DNA of 64,000 bases from Antedon mediterranea (taxonomy: Eukaryota > Echinodermata > Crinoidea > Comatulida > Antedonidae). Under the pieces are notes generated by a model. The model made no database searches, was not told the origin of the DNA, and worked only from the letters and a program-made list of their open reading frames with translations. The stretch lies in contig NC_092670.1 in the NCBI RefSeq assembly GCF_964355755.1, positions 15,375,201 through 15,439,200 on the forward strand, read 5' to 3'. The position numbers were made by a program, and so were the translations under genes. Shown here in pieces: positions 1-11,719 of the stretch. The stretch's first letter is position 1; each line of letters opens with the position of its first letter.

Positions 1-980
1 GTCGGCGAACAATAGAGTATCAGGATTTTAGGCAAAATAAAACAATGAGTTTCGGCTCCAGAATTAACTTTAGTTAATAATCGATGTGGTTTCACAAACA
101 TGAGAATGATGAAAATCCAATCACTGGTGGTCACACATTGGAACACGACTCCGATACAATTTCGATGGAATTGAACGAATCTAAATAATGGTTTGAAAAT
201 TACCATTATAAAGAAAATTAAAATAATAGTTTTTAAAGTAGGTTTCTTTTCTGGGTAGTATTCTCTTCTGCTCGTCTTTAGAATGGTCTTCCGGCCACAA
301 GCAATTTTAAAGAGGCGACATCAATCGATATTTACTTAGGTAACATCTTAGGTTCTCTTTGTCGATTTTTAAAATCTGTTTTGATTTTTTTTTTTTATTG
401 GATAGGATAGTAGATATCGTTTTCACTCTAGCTCCTGTGAATTCTGTTTCGGGCGAGCTCTCATGGGAGCTTCAAGCGGGAGCGATGAAAACGGTCCCTC
501 TTTCATCCTTTACTGGTGGTTAGTTTATGGACTGTTTTTTGTGTGGAAGCGCTAGTAGGCCTATTATAGGTAGTAGTATCCATGGAGGTATATAGTTTAT
601 CATAGTGTGGTGAGCTAATATAATATATAGACAAACAATTTCAAAATAATAGTGCATAAAATACTCTTGCTTTATCACCTTATAAATTAAATGATATTTT
701 TAATAATTGAAGTGGGAATGTTTGCAGGTTGGCAATTCGTTGCTAAACTTGTTTCTGGTCGGTAAACAAATATAAGAATTTTACAAAATGTATGTAGGCC
801 TATGTCTAGTAATTCATTTTAAATTTAACGTTTAATTTTTTGTAATGCAAAACATTGAGAGATGTCAACAATTAGGAAATTGCTACTGCATTAGGCCTAT
901 CCATCGATGACGCAATAGGCCACACTTTATTTTATGCGCGCATGATCGATCATCGATGATATATCGACAAAAACAAGAAA
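1..980. other. Spacer upstream of MTMR14-like gene
   Basis: I see no coding exon here. The stretch is AT-rich, with several AGGCCTA words near 557, 800, 895 and 915. Just before the MTMR14 start it carries clustered ATCGAT-type palindromes (around 900-965), which may be part of the promoter; that is an inference with no direct support. Confidence 0.5.
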
Positions 981-3900
981 ATGCAGAAGGCGAGTAGTGT
1001 AGAAGAAAGGAGATCAGTAGAAGAACTTATCTCTCTAAAAGAATTACAAAGTTTGATTCGTTATTTTTCTAAAAATGTATATAGAACACGGTGTACTATT
1101 TCTGAGGTACTGTATGTCACATAAAATAGTCGAAATGATGGAGTAGATAGGCATTTACTTCTAGCCTAAAGCTAAGCCTAGCGTCTGAATGAGCATGAAA
1201 ATACGGCCACTTAACTTGGCTCGAGTTGCCTACTTGATTCCTGAGGCTGGTGGGACGTTGTGATAGGCCTAGCCTAGGCCCTGCATAAGCTCAATCTAGG
1301 CCGAATAGATTAGTAGTAGGCCTGATTAGTACTACTACTAGTACTATGTCTACATTATAATTTGTGAATGCTTCTGTTTAATTAATTTTTAAGGTTACAG
1401 CATTTGAAGAAAAGTGTTTGATTTTATTTCGAAAAGACTACCATTTTTTTGTGAGTAATCTAAATTTGTATTTAGTAAAATTTAATTATGTGTATAATAA
1501 AGGCCTATATTATTATTATTACAACTTATATTTATTATTATTATTATATTATATTAGTGTCATATTTAATTACTTATAAAAGTCCCACATTGGTCATGAA
1601 AGTTGAGGTTTAGGTAATTATATCGTTATATCAAAATATCTTGGCACATTTCAAATCAAATCCTGTTTTACTTTATCGTTTTGTTTTAACTCTTTGCTTA
1701 TTTTATTTGTCTCCATTCAGATCATAGTTTTTTTTCTTTCAGTAATTTGCCATTTGATTCATAAAAATTATTAGTTATGTTTTTTTTCACCTTTGAAAAA
1801 AAAATATTTAGACTATACCAAATGCGAATGGAGAGTTATGTGGGCAATATCCAAAGAATCTTGTAGTACTGGAGTATGAACACAAGAATCATGCTGATAC
1901 AAGCAGGTTTGTATTTCATGTCTTGTTCCTCTTCAGGATTTTTACAGGGGGTTCGTTTTTGTACAAAATGGACAACAATCATTAAAAAAAATCAACCCTC
2001 GAACAAACCCCTTCCTTCAACCCACACCTTTCATCCCCTCTCTCATTTTGAAATTTAACTTCACATTTACAGTTAAGACTTTTTACTTTTAGTTGTTCCA
2101 AAAAGGGGTCGGCCAATGTCAATATTGAAACCAATGATCTGAAGATCTCTATCCTGTTTAGACCACTAAGTTTGCGCCAATGGCTACTGTACGAGTAATA
2201 TCCTGGCAATTATAAACCACTGTATCACATGATAGCAATAGATAGTATATATTTCAATTTGTTGATGACTCAAAATGACTTTTTCTTTTCATATCAGAGT
2301 TGAAAGTATCTATGATAAAAACAAATTAAGGACTTTATTTTCACAATCAAGTTTTGCGAGGTGCAGAGGGCGCTTTCCAATGCCGGTAATTCTTTACAAT
2401 GGAAAGGTTGGTAGTTCAGTGTAATTTTGTCGTTTTTTAATTTATACGCTGGCATCATCCACATCATGCTTCATGGAAGATGGTTAAATTGTTGGATTTT
2501 TTATTTTAAATTTACAATTATAATTCGTTGAAATCTTTTTGTTTTTTTAACAGCACATTTGTCGATCAGCCACACTGTCAGGTGGAGCTGAAATGTATGG
2601 CAGAACAAGTATGGGGTATTTATCAGGTAATACGCTTTTTTTATGAAACGGAAGACATTTTCATTTCACATGTACGAAGGTTATGGATGGTGTCCACTTA
2701 AGAAATGTGTATGCACATTAAGTTCAATTCCATTGAAAGATGTTTTTTGTGTTTATTGAATTGTTTTAAGTCGGAAACTTTATAATTTCTAAATTTCTTT
2801 GCTTTAATTATATTTTGGACCTCAATGATAGGGAAAATGCTACTTAATAAATACTGAAAACTTATAATTTCTGAGGTGTCTTAATTGATTAGGTGTGTGC
2901 TGTTGTATTTTCAGTTTTTTCCTTTCTATTTAGTTTCTATTGATAGATATAGAAGGTACAGTAATTACTTTTTACTAACAATTCTTTTATGATTTCCTTG
3001 TTTTATCATTTTAGGTACAAAGGAAGTAGATTTTAGACAAATTGATGATGAAGAAATTCCTGTTAATTACAGTGAACGGTAATTATTTTTAATTTACCTT
3101 TTCGTAAATCTACTTTTAACATGCAATATGCGCACTTTGGTTTGAAATGGCACTTACTTCCTTCATTACAAAATATTTAAAAAATTAATTTAAATAACTA
3201 AGTAAATAATTTTCTATTAAGCTAAAACACTTTAAAATTGCACCAAAAAAATTCACAATTTTAAAGGTTACACCTAAAAACAACATTTGAAACTACACTA
3301 TTATAATTACACTCTTGAATGAGAACATAGGGAAGTTCAACTGTAATTTGTTTGTTTTACAGCAATGATTGGCCATTGTTTGATAAATACCGAGGTCAGG
3401 ATATTAAGTTGTTAAAATTTCTTGAAATTGAAAGTATTTGTGATTTGATGATGGAAAGAAAAAAAGTCAAATTTGGAATGAAGTAAGGTTTTTTTTAAAA
3501 ACATTTGTATTGTCCTCAATCAAGTGGTAATTCTTAGGGACTATTAGAGCTGTTTTTAAATCTGTAGGCCATGCTTATATAAAACTCTGTCTACACTATC
3601 AAACTTTATGTGACAAAAAATATGATGTGCCCATGGACACAATGTGGACATCGTGTCATATCACTACCATATTTTGGCACATACACTAGTTTGATAGTGT
3701 AGACAGAGCTTAAGAAATTACTTTGTTAAACACTATCTGATGATGTGAACTTGTAAAGACACTCATGTCTTTTAGCGTCCCTTGTCTTTTAGCGTCCCAC
3801 TACACTAGTTATTTCCCAATTGCCCATCAATTTATAATTCAATATTTTCTATGAAAAGGGCAGAATAAAATAGAATAGACATGAGTATGGCTCCATATTT

Positions 3901-6267
3901 GGAGTTGTCAGATGTTCTGTCCACATTACCTTAACCTTATAATTATTTTTTTCTAAGCCTTATAAATATTTGTTTTTGAAGACATGGGTGTATTCCATCA
4001 TTGATGATTTGATTTATATTATGTTTAGTGTAACCTCGTCAGAGAAAGTTGACAAAGAAAAGCGATATCGAGATTTTAAAGTGATGTCAGTGCCTTATCC
4101 TGGTTGCGAGTTCTTCAGGGAATATCGGGAAGCAGGTTTTAGGGCAGAAGACCTTGTCTTTCAGTGGAACCAGGTCAGTGACCCTATTAAGGGGCCACTT
4201 TTTTAGGTCCCAAATAGGGGTTCTACTGTATAATGAGCCAATAGAAGTCAATTAACAACTCTACACATTTTTATTATTATTACTTTTTAACATCTCAATT
4301 TTACATACACCCAAACAGATGAACTAATACTTATAAATTACTTTGCTAATGTATTATCTTTTTTTTTAATAGCCATTTGTTGATGCAACTTTAGAAATTC
4401 CTGAATCTATGCAAGCTAGCATTCCTAAAGACTGGGATCATTATAAGGTATGTAGTACTAAAAGCCTGCAACATACCGGGATTCAATGTATAGGCCTATG
4501 GATCAAGAGCCTATTTACAACGGCTTAGGGCTGGCTCTGGGTCGGCAATAGAAAGCGTAAATATTCCACAAAGTAAGCCTTGGTAGTTTTTGGGAGACTG
4601 CCTTGATAGCAATAAGGTACTGTATTAGCATTTCTGGAGTTATTCATTTATTTTCTGATTTTTATCTTATAGAAATGGGATCTAGTTGACATTACAAGAA
4701 ACTATCTGAAATTATTTTTACATATTATTATGGAAGGTAAGTGCAAAAAAAATATGGTCACAATAGTAAATGGATGTATAGTACCTTTAATGCATTTTAA
4801 TCTTTGTTTTATTCTTTTTCTACAGAAGATAGTGGACTGTTGATTCACTGTATATCTGGTTGGGACAGAACGCCTCTTTTTATAGCTCTTACAAGAATAG
4901 TGTTGTGGGCGGTAAGTAGAGTACATTTGTGGTATTGACCCCTCCCATAAATACCTCACCATTTGGTCAAGAATAGTGTTATGGACGGTAAGTACAGTAC
5001 ACTTGTGGTATTCACCCCTTCCATACAGTACCTCACCATTTGGTCAAGAATAGTGTTTTGGGCGGTAAGTAGCTTGTGGTCCTCTTCCTCTCTTACCCTT
5101 CCCCCACATACATTATATACCTCATCATTTGGTTAGCTATAATAAAAATGTACTTATTGTTATCTGTGAATTGTTTCATATTTTTCAGGGTGGTTTTGTT
5201 CATGTTTCGTTAGGCTGTAATGAAATTTTATATTTGTGTGTAGCATACGACTGGCTTCTATTTGGGTAAATATTAAAATTATTCTTTATTGATAGATCAT
5301 CCCTACATACTATCCAAAACATTCAATGCAGAAAATGTGAAATTCGAGTTTATCTAGTAGTTTTAACAAATAAGCTGGACACCTTTTCGAACTACTTCCT
5401 TTGACCTAAAATTTAAATTGTATAAAATAAACAGAACAGGTATTTTGTTTATTTTAATTTCCAGACATAATCTTCCAGATAGGAACAGCAAAGGGGAAGT
5501 TGTAAGTACTGTACTACAGTATATTTACACAGTTTTATTAAAACTATTTAATATGATTTTTTCAACTTACTTTTTTTCTAATTTCTGCTCTTAATTTTCT
5601 TTTTTTAGATTTTTTTCTTCTGTTTTAACTACTTGAAGTATTTGGGAACTGACATTTTCAGGTAAGAATAAGTAAAGACTAACAATCCTAACACGATTTA
5701 GAAAACTGCTTACTGATTATTTATAAAAATTTTCTGAATTGCCAGAATATTTTCCAAACATCTCTTACAAAGGGTTACTGGTCTATGCTGCTATTCCTAT
5801 ACCATAGTTACTCTGGCGCTACATCCACGACCTTTGAACTTTTGAAATTTGGGTCCATGATAGACGAGGACTGCATGTTTTGGATGGACCCACCCAATAT
5901 TATTAATATTACTTGATGTTACTTTCTTTATGAAAGATATGCTTATATATTTGCTAATCTTTTAGTTTCACTAATAATTTAATACATTATTTGAAATCTT
6001 TGTTCAAAGTAGATTGTGTCCATAAACATTTTTTTCTATTTTGACCTCCATCCACACTTTTCCATTATTATAAATAATCTATTTAATATTTTTAGCCCAA
6101 GCTGTCATTTGAAGACAAGTCCTAGTGAATTTCGTCTTCGGCTTAGCGATGTGAGTAGCAGTTTTAACAAAGTCTACAGTGAGGTAGTGTCACCAACAGA
6201 ACTGTCTGCCAGCTTAATAGATTCAATTAAATCAAAGCTAGGATTTAAGGAACCACTTGTAAGGTAG
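981..6267 (+). CDS. MTMR14: Myotubularin-related protein 14 (Jumpy-like) phosphoinositide phosphatase
   Basis: Fifteen GT-AG exons: 981-1106, 1394-1450, 1812-1906, 2298-2406, 2554-2626, 3015-3078, 3363-3482, 4029-4173, 4373-4447, 4673-4736, 4826-4911, 5189-5265, 5465-5501, 5609-5661, 6096-6267. They sum to 1353 bp, an uninterrupted 450-residue frame. The phosphatase signature HCISGWDRTP is complete, with catalytic Cys318 and Arg324 (CX5R). The block VTSSEKVDKEKRY before PYPGCEFF, and FFFCFNYLKYL after it, are also characteristic of MTMR14. The family removes the 3-phosphate from PI3P and PI(3,5)P2 and acts in autophagy and muscle calcium handling. The vertebrate protein is about 650 residues. 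The difference lies in the disordered linker between the catalytic core and the C-terminal helix, which here follow each other almost directly (SDVSSSFNKVYSE region). The start is the first ATG, in a 126-bp exon whose ELISLKELQSLIRYFS segment resembles the vertebrate N-terminus. Odd point: the exon 11 donor has extra tandem copies in the intron. Confidence 0.93.
3580..3712. mobile_element. MITE family 2 (CTGTCTACACTATCAAA ends), full copy
   Basis: The left end reads CTCTGTCTACACTATCAAACT and the right end is its inverse, giving a 133-bp foldback in MTMR14 intron 7. It has no coding capacity. A second copy, split by an insertion, lies at 26135-26600. Confidence 0.8.
4892..5133 (+). repeat. Tandem triplication spanning exon 11 end and its splice donor
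   Basis: A unit of 76-77 bp starts at 4892, 4968 and 5045. Each unit begins with the last 20 bp of MTMR14 exon 11, followed by GGTAAGTA and then downstream intron sequence. The first unit holds the true exon end (4911); the other two carry decoy donors. Confidence 0.85.
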
Positions 6268-6545
6268 GCAGAGATGGAACCGAAGCAGCACTCTGCCTGG
6301 TGCCTGAGCAGGGGTGTCTTGGCTGTTATAGGCAGAGATGGAATCGAAACAGCGCTCTGCCTGGTGCCTGAGCAGAGGTGTCTGGGCTGTTATAGACAGA
6401 GAGGGAATCGAAGCAGCTCTGGCTGGTGCCTAAGCTGGAGGTGTCTGGGCCATTATAGGCATAGATGGAATCGAAGCAGTGCTCTGCCTAGTGCCTGAGG
6501 AGAGGGTGTCTGGGGCATAGGATTACGCAGCTATGCCTGGTGCCT
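6264..6545 (+). repeat. 64-bp minisatellite in MTMR14 3' region
   Basis: About four units begin at 6267, 6331, 6394 and 6458, with cores such as GGCAGAGATGGAATCGAAGC and TGCCTGGTGCCTGAGCAG. The array starts at the stop codon of MTMR14, so it is probably transcribed as 3' UTR. Confidence 0.85.
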
Positions 6546-9500
6546 GGCAGTGTCAGGGGGAGAATCAATAATTTGGTGCCTTGGTTGTGATTGTTCCTGG
6601 TCCAATGTTACAGAGAGCAATAGCCTAGACCGAGCTTCATAATATCAAACCATCACTTTCAAAGAGTCAATATAGTTTTATTATTTTTTAAAAAGCATTA
6701 AATTATATAATACTGTATTATATATAATTTTTTTAGTAAAAATTTTTATATTTTTAATGGAAATGTACTACCTAATTATGCAAATTTGAAATAACGAATT
6801 GAATTTTAATATTTGATAATTTTATTCATACTGCCTTGTATCTAGCCAGTGGATTTTGAACAATCATACAAATATAGGAAATTTATTTGCAATATGTTTG
6901 TCTACCTTATAGATTAGCAAAGCCATCATTGTGCAATACATTTTGGTTTTTTGATTTTCGTTAATCAGTACGCGCATTTTTAGGGCCATATCACGTGATG
7001 TATAATGGATATTAAACACCTAAATTTATGTAGATTTCGTCCATACTATCTCTATCTGTCAAATAAAAATGTTATTTTCGTTGAATCACATTTTAAGACC
7101 GTGACATGCACCCATTATACGTGACAGTAGAAAAAGAGTAGAAACGGCCTAGTGAACACCCCTATTAAAGCGACATTTTTTTGTTCCCGAAGCTGTCTTC
7201 TTAGTAGGGGCTATACTGTATTTTATATATTGTATAATTTTTTTGTAAATTTTGCTTTTTATTTTAGTATCTTGTATACATGTGTATATTTTTAATATTG
7301 AAAAGTTAGGTAGAGAATTTTGTTTCACATTTTATATAATTATATAAATTATGAGAAGATATTAAATACCATGTGCAGGTATAATATAAATATGAAAAGT
7401 GAATATTGTATGAATATGTATTTACTTATACAAAATAAGCAGTATCTTCATAACGATGACGATGAACGACAGAAACGTTACTTTATCGTCTCTGCGCATG
7501 TCAACAAACCAATCAGTTTTGTAAAATACTCCCAATCTGATACGAGTTACACTGCCTGCGCAATAAAATTTTGCGCAATAATCAGCTTTTGTTAATCCTG
7601 TTTTCCATTATTCAAATTACATGCGAATGGAAAGTGTTGATTAATACGCATACGCATTGCTGTTTTCATCTACGTAATGTTCCGTGGTGTTACGATGGTT
7701 ATACATTCTGTCAACGCGTGTTTAAATCAACATGCCAGCAATTCGATGAATTACACTGCAGATAAAATTTTAATAAAGTCCGGAGGTCATGTTATGTCCA
7801 CCTCGTGCCAGTCGACATGTGAACGCATATTACATGTTACACGGATGGTAACATATTTCATAATTTTAGCCAATGGTATTTAACGTCCACACTTCTTTTG
7901 TTTGTTCACTTTATTTCAGAATAAATATTCTATATATACTATAATATCGGAACAAATAGTTCGTGGTACACATAACCAGATCGTTTTCCTATCGCATTTA
8001 TACTTCAGTGAACAGTGGTCCTGAGCAATCTATTATTAGTGAGGGAATTTAATTGTTTACAGATATTATATGATAGAAAAAGCGCAGAATAGTGTATCGG
8101 CAACCGTGCACTAAGCACTGATGCAAGGTGGAAGAAATTGACGATTAATTAGGCCTATAACTTCAAAACGTAGGCCCAAAGTCTTGTCTTCTTCTCATAA
8201 TCGTAAGACTGCCGTAAACCAGCAAGAATTATCGCTAGTAGGCCTACTGTACAGAGAAGTATCTCAGTAATATGTAAATATATTTTGTAGCATTGAATAA
8301 TCACGACTTTCAATGATTGATGTAAAATTCCTTTTTTATATAATAAAAGTCATCGAAAACAAAAAATGTAATTTTGGAGATCATATCGTTTGGTGATTGC
8401 TTCTGTAGGCATAATAACAAGATAATCATAATCAGTTTCTTTCTCAAAAGGAATTTAAACACGTGACCAGAAAAAAATGAATTTTAAAGCGGGTTAAGGC
8501 GGACATAGGCCTACTTAACTGGAGGGTTCTATAAAGTGACGAATCTATATATAAATTTACGTAAGGGCAAAATTCGGTAAATCGCGCCTTACTTCTATAA
8601 TGTTTACTCGATGGTATATAAAGTTGGTTCGTACTTTCGGTACTGATTTTAACCACCTGATGTAACCCTTTTTACTAATTAAATTGAGTCAGATAATTAG
8701 TTATTGACAATTAAAACGAATTTAGGTTCAACGATTTGCCCCAAATAGGGATGTTTTCCGATCGTGGTATACACTGTCTAATACATGTCCATTGTGAAAA
8801 ATACCCGCATACAATAATACGAGGATGCTTCGCATTTTCCTATCTCCTCCTAAGATAACTGTTTTTAATGACTGAAAACCGGTTGAACAGCTCGAGTACA
8901 TCATCATAATGTTGAAGACAGGCCGATTTTCTTTAAAAAATACTATTTTGATAGATTTAATATACGTTTATAGAAATGTATTGATTTGCAATGAATGGAA
9001 CATTCCAAATTATTGCATACCTCCATGGTTTAACACAAGTAGGTAAATTTATAGACCCTTGGAGAATAAACAGAAATAGTATTGTAATGCTATACAATAC
9101 TGGAAATAGGTATTAACCACTTTTGATTGCCATTTGAATCAAAAGTGTGTTGGTACTGTTAGAATATAAACAAATATACTAATAAACGTTATCACTGTGA
9201 GTGTGGGTAGCTCCTACTTTTAGATTATAAACACATAATATACTTTATTACTGTCAGTTGTTTCTCAACGTTTGTATTAATTAATAATTACAAAAATATA
9301 AACGTATTAGTGGTCTTTAAATGTATTTTACTATTTCAATCGACCATGAGACAGTGACAGTTTTAATAAATTATTAAATCGGAAATGTTTTACTCTATTT
9401 AGTGGTATATTATTTATAGGCCTATAAAAAAAATATTTCGTTACTGATTGGATAATAAAGAAATATAAAAAATAATTTAACAAAATTGGGTTTGCTTAAA

Positions 9501-9698
9501 TGAGTTCAAATAACAAATTTCGACTCATTTTGTGACAAGTTTCTAGGTGCTAATTTTGGTTGACTACATAAATAATTGTGTCTATTTATTTGTTTCTGTA
9601 AACGACAATGTTTTATAGTCCTACCGTACGTACATTTGAAATCGCCAGTTTTTTTACGCTGAAATTACTATGTATTCGAGAACCATCTGTGGGCACGA
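6546..9698. other. Intergenic, no gene seen
   Basis: AT-rich spacer; the short open frames around 7320-7883 and 8444-8656 have no recognisable domain. Near 7150-7220 there is a decayed repeat with ends like CCCCTATTAA and AGTAGGGGCTATACTGTA. It resembles pieces near 4185-4232, 23240, 25431 and 36441-36515 and is probably another old MITE family. Confidence 0.45.
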
Positions 9699-9737
9699 AC
9701 TAGATGGTACGCGAGCGAAGCGAGCGTACCATCTAGT
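9699..9737. repeat. Hairpin with 14-bp perfect stem
   Basis: ACTAGATGGTACGC is followed by an 11-nt loop and its exact reverse complement GCGTACCATCTAGT. The loop itself (GAGCGAAGCGA) is near-palindromic. It stands alone in the spacer between MTMR14 and SLC20. Confidence 0.85.
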
Positions 9738-10946
9738 ACTGTAAATTAAACTCAAAACTATTTTATCAATCAAGGGTTATCTTATGTAAATCGTCCGTTA
9801 CGTATTAAAGAGCCATCACATAACATGTGGCGTGCATGAGATATGCATATCTCATTTGTCAATAAAATAAGGTTACATGTATTTGATAATTATTAGATAA
9901 CAATTTAGCTAGATCGAATTGGGTAGACACGATTAATAACACTCACTTGGAGCATGAGAAGGAACCTGACAAGAGAATAAAATCACAATTGCTAGTAGCT
10001 AAATTAAAGGTAAGGACTTAGTTGCCTTGGTACAGAGTTAGGCCTATAATTAGTATTTGAGAAATATTATCTATCAGACCTGGTTATTTACCCGGGTAAG
10101 TTTGTGATGTAACACCAAAGTTAGCGATAATTGGTCTATCAAGCTTAAGTTTATCAGTTTAACTAAGTTGAATTATATAAGTAATGTTTGGTATCTTATT
10201 CTTGGCCATTTTTGTGTCGTAGAAGGAGGAAAACTATCAACACAATTGTTGACAAATTATTATGCGAATAGAATCCTATTTATTAGGTTATATGCATTAT
10301 TATGCAATCAGGCAATTTTAAGCGTTTAAAAAATTGCCAGATTTTTGCACGCGCACTGCGCGTTAAACGTTAATGCGCACTCTTTTTGCCCGATTTCTAT
10401 TTTAATAATATCATCATATTTGATTCACTTTTCAACTCAAAATTGCGTTATAGGAGCACGTCAAAAGTGACAGGCTACGCACGTACTATAAGTTAACAAA
10501 ATGGTGAAAATAGGCTAAATTTTAAAATTAATATAATAATATCGTCAGAATGCTGGGGAACACCTATTTTTTATTTCATTTTCTTGAAGTGTATGTATCA
10601 TATTATGTATGATTTATTATCAAATTAAGAGAACAAAAGTTGATTACGGTAAGTCATCATTAATTGCATATTAAATTTTTTCAAAATAATTTTGACAATC
10701 AAACAAATTATGACATTTTCTTATAGGCCGAAATAACAAACTTAACATTAACTTTCTTTCTTAAGAAGTTCATATATTAACGTTAAAAGTATATAGTTTG
10801 ACAGTGCATCATTTTTTTACATTTTTAAAGATGTCATCATAGTAAAAAATTTTAATTCATTGCGGTATGTAATAATCTATTTCCACCAAAGTGGTTACTG
10901 CATAGTAAATACACGGAGAATTTTTTTAGTCAGTTGTGTATGTATA

Positions 10947-11040
10947 TGGCTCGGTGGTCTGTGCTCGTGTGTATATAGCATTCAAGGTACCGAGATCGAG
11001 TCTCACCTTGGGAAACGAAATAAGATCTTTTTTTTTATTA
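10947..11040 (+). mobile_element. tRNA-derived SINE-like fragment
   Basis: A TGGCTCGGTGG A-box-like motif is followed 45 bases later by GATCGAGTCTC, a B-box-like motif, and then by AAATAAGATC and a T-run. No acceptor stem can be drawn, so it is not a tRNA gene. Confidence 0.5.
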
Positions 11041-11719
11041 TCCGTATTGTTTGTTCAAATTTATTTCTTAGTGTATAGATTATACACATGGTTTATAATG
11101 AAATCTAGATAAAAAGTAACTTATGTCTTTATTATTATGTAACAACAAATGTGGTTTGTGACATTATACATACGCATGTGGATCTTTGATCGGATTGTGA
11201 TACCGGCTATTGTATTCGCGTTAGCAAGGTCCTATCATATATTATAAATAATTAAAGATTCTGAGAAAATCAATCAATCAATATATCTTTTAAAAATCAA
11301 TTATCTTTATTTAAATCAATGCATATAGCCTATAATTCGTCATAGTGACGAATTAAATCTAGTTATTATTGGGTGTGCCCAAACACTCGAGCAATAGGTC
11401 AGACATTTCGTCGACCACCCACAATCCACATGATCGTACATACAACACACTCTCAACCAATCTCATTGGGCCTACACAGTTTCGCAAATGTGAACATTCA
11501 GCACGTTCCTCTTTTGGACTTACGATTATATCATTGTCCGGCTGAAAAGATGCCCTAAATATTTTCGTAGACATCATGTTGAGATTTGACCTAATATATT
11601 CTATTAATAAACCTCTTGTTTGTAGAAAATGAAGAAAGAGAATAATACATTTCTATAACAACTTAGTTACTGCAGTAAACTAAATGTTACTTGTCGTTAT
11701 CGTTTAAATAGGATACAAA

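Noticed and set aside
6274-6498. 74-codon frame after MTMR14
   Set aside because: Translation of the 64-bp minisatellite; starts after the MTMR14 stop.
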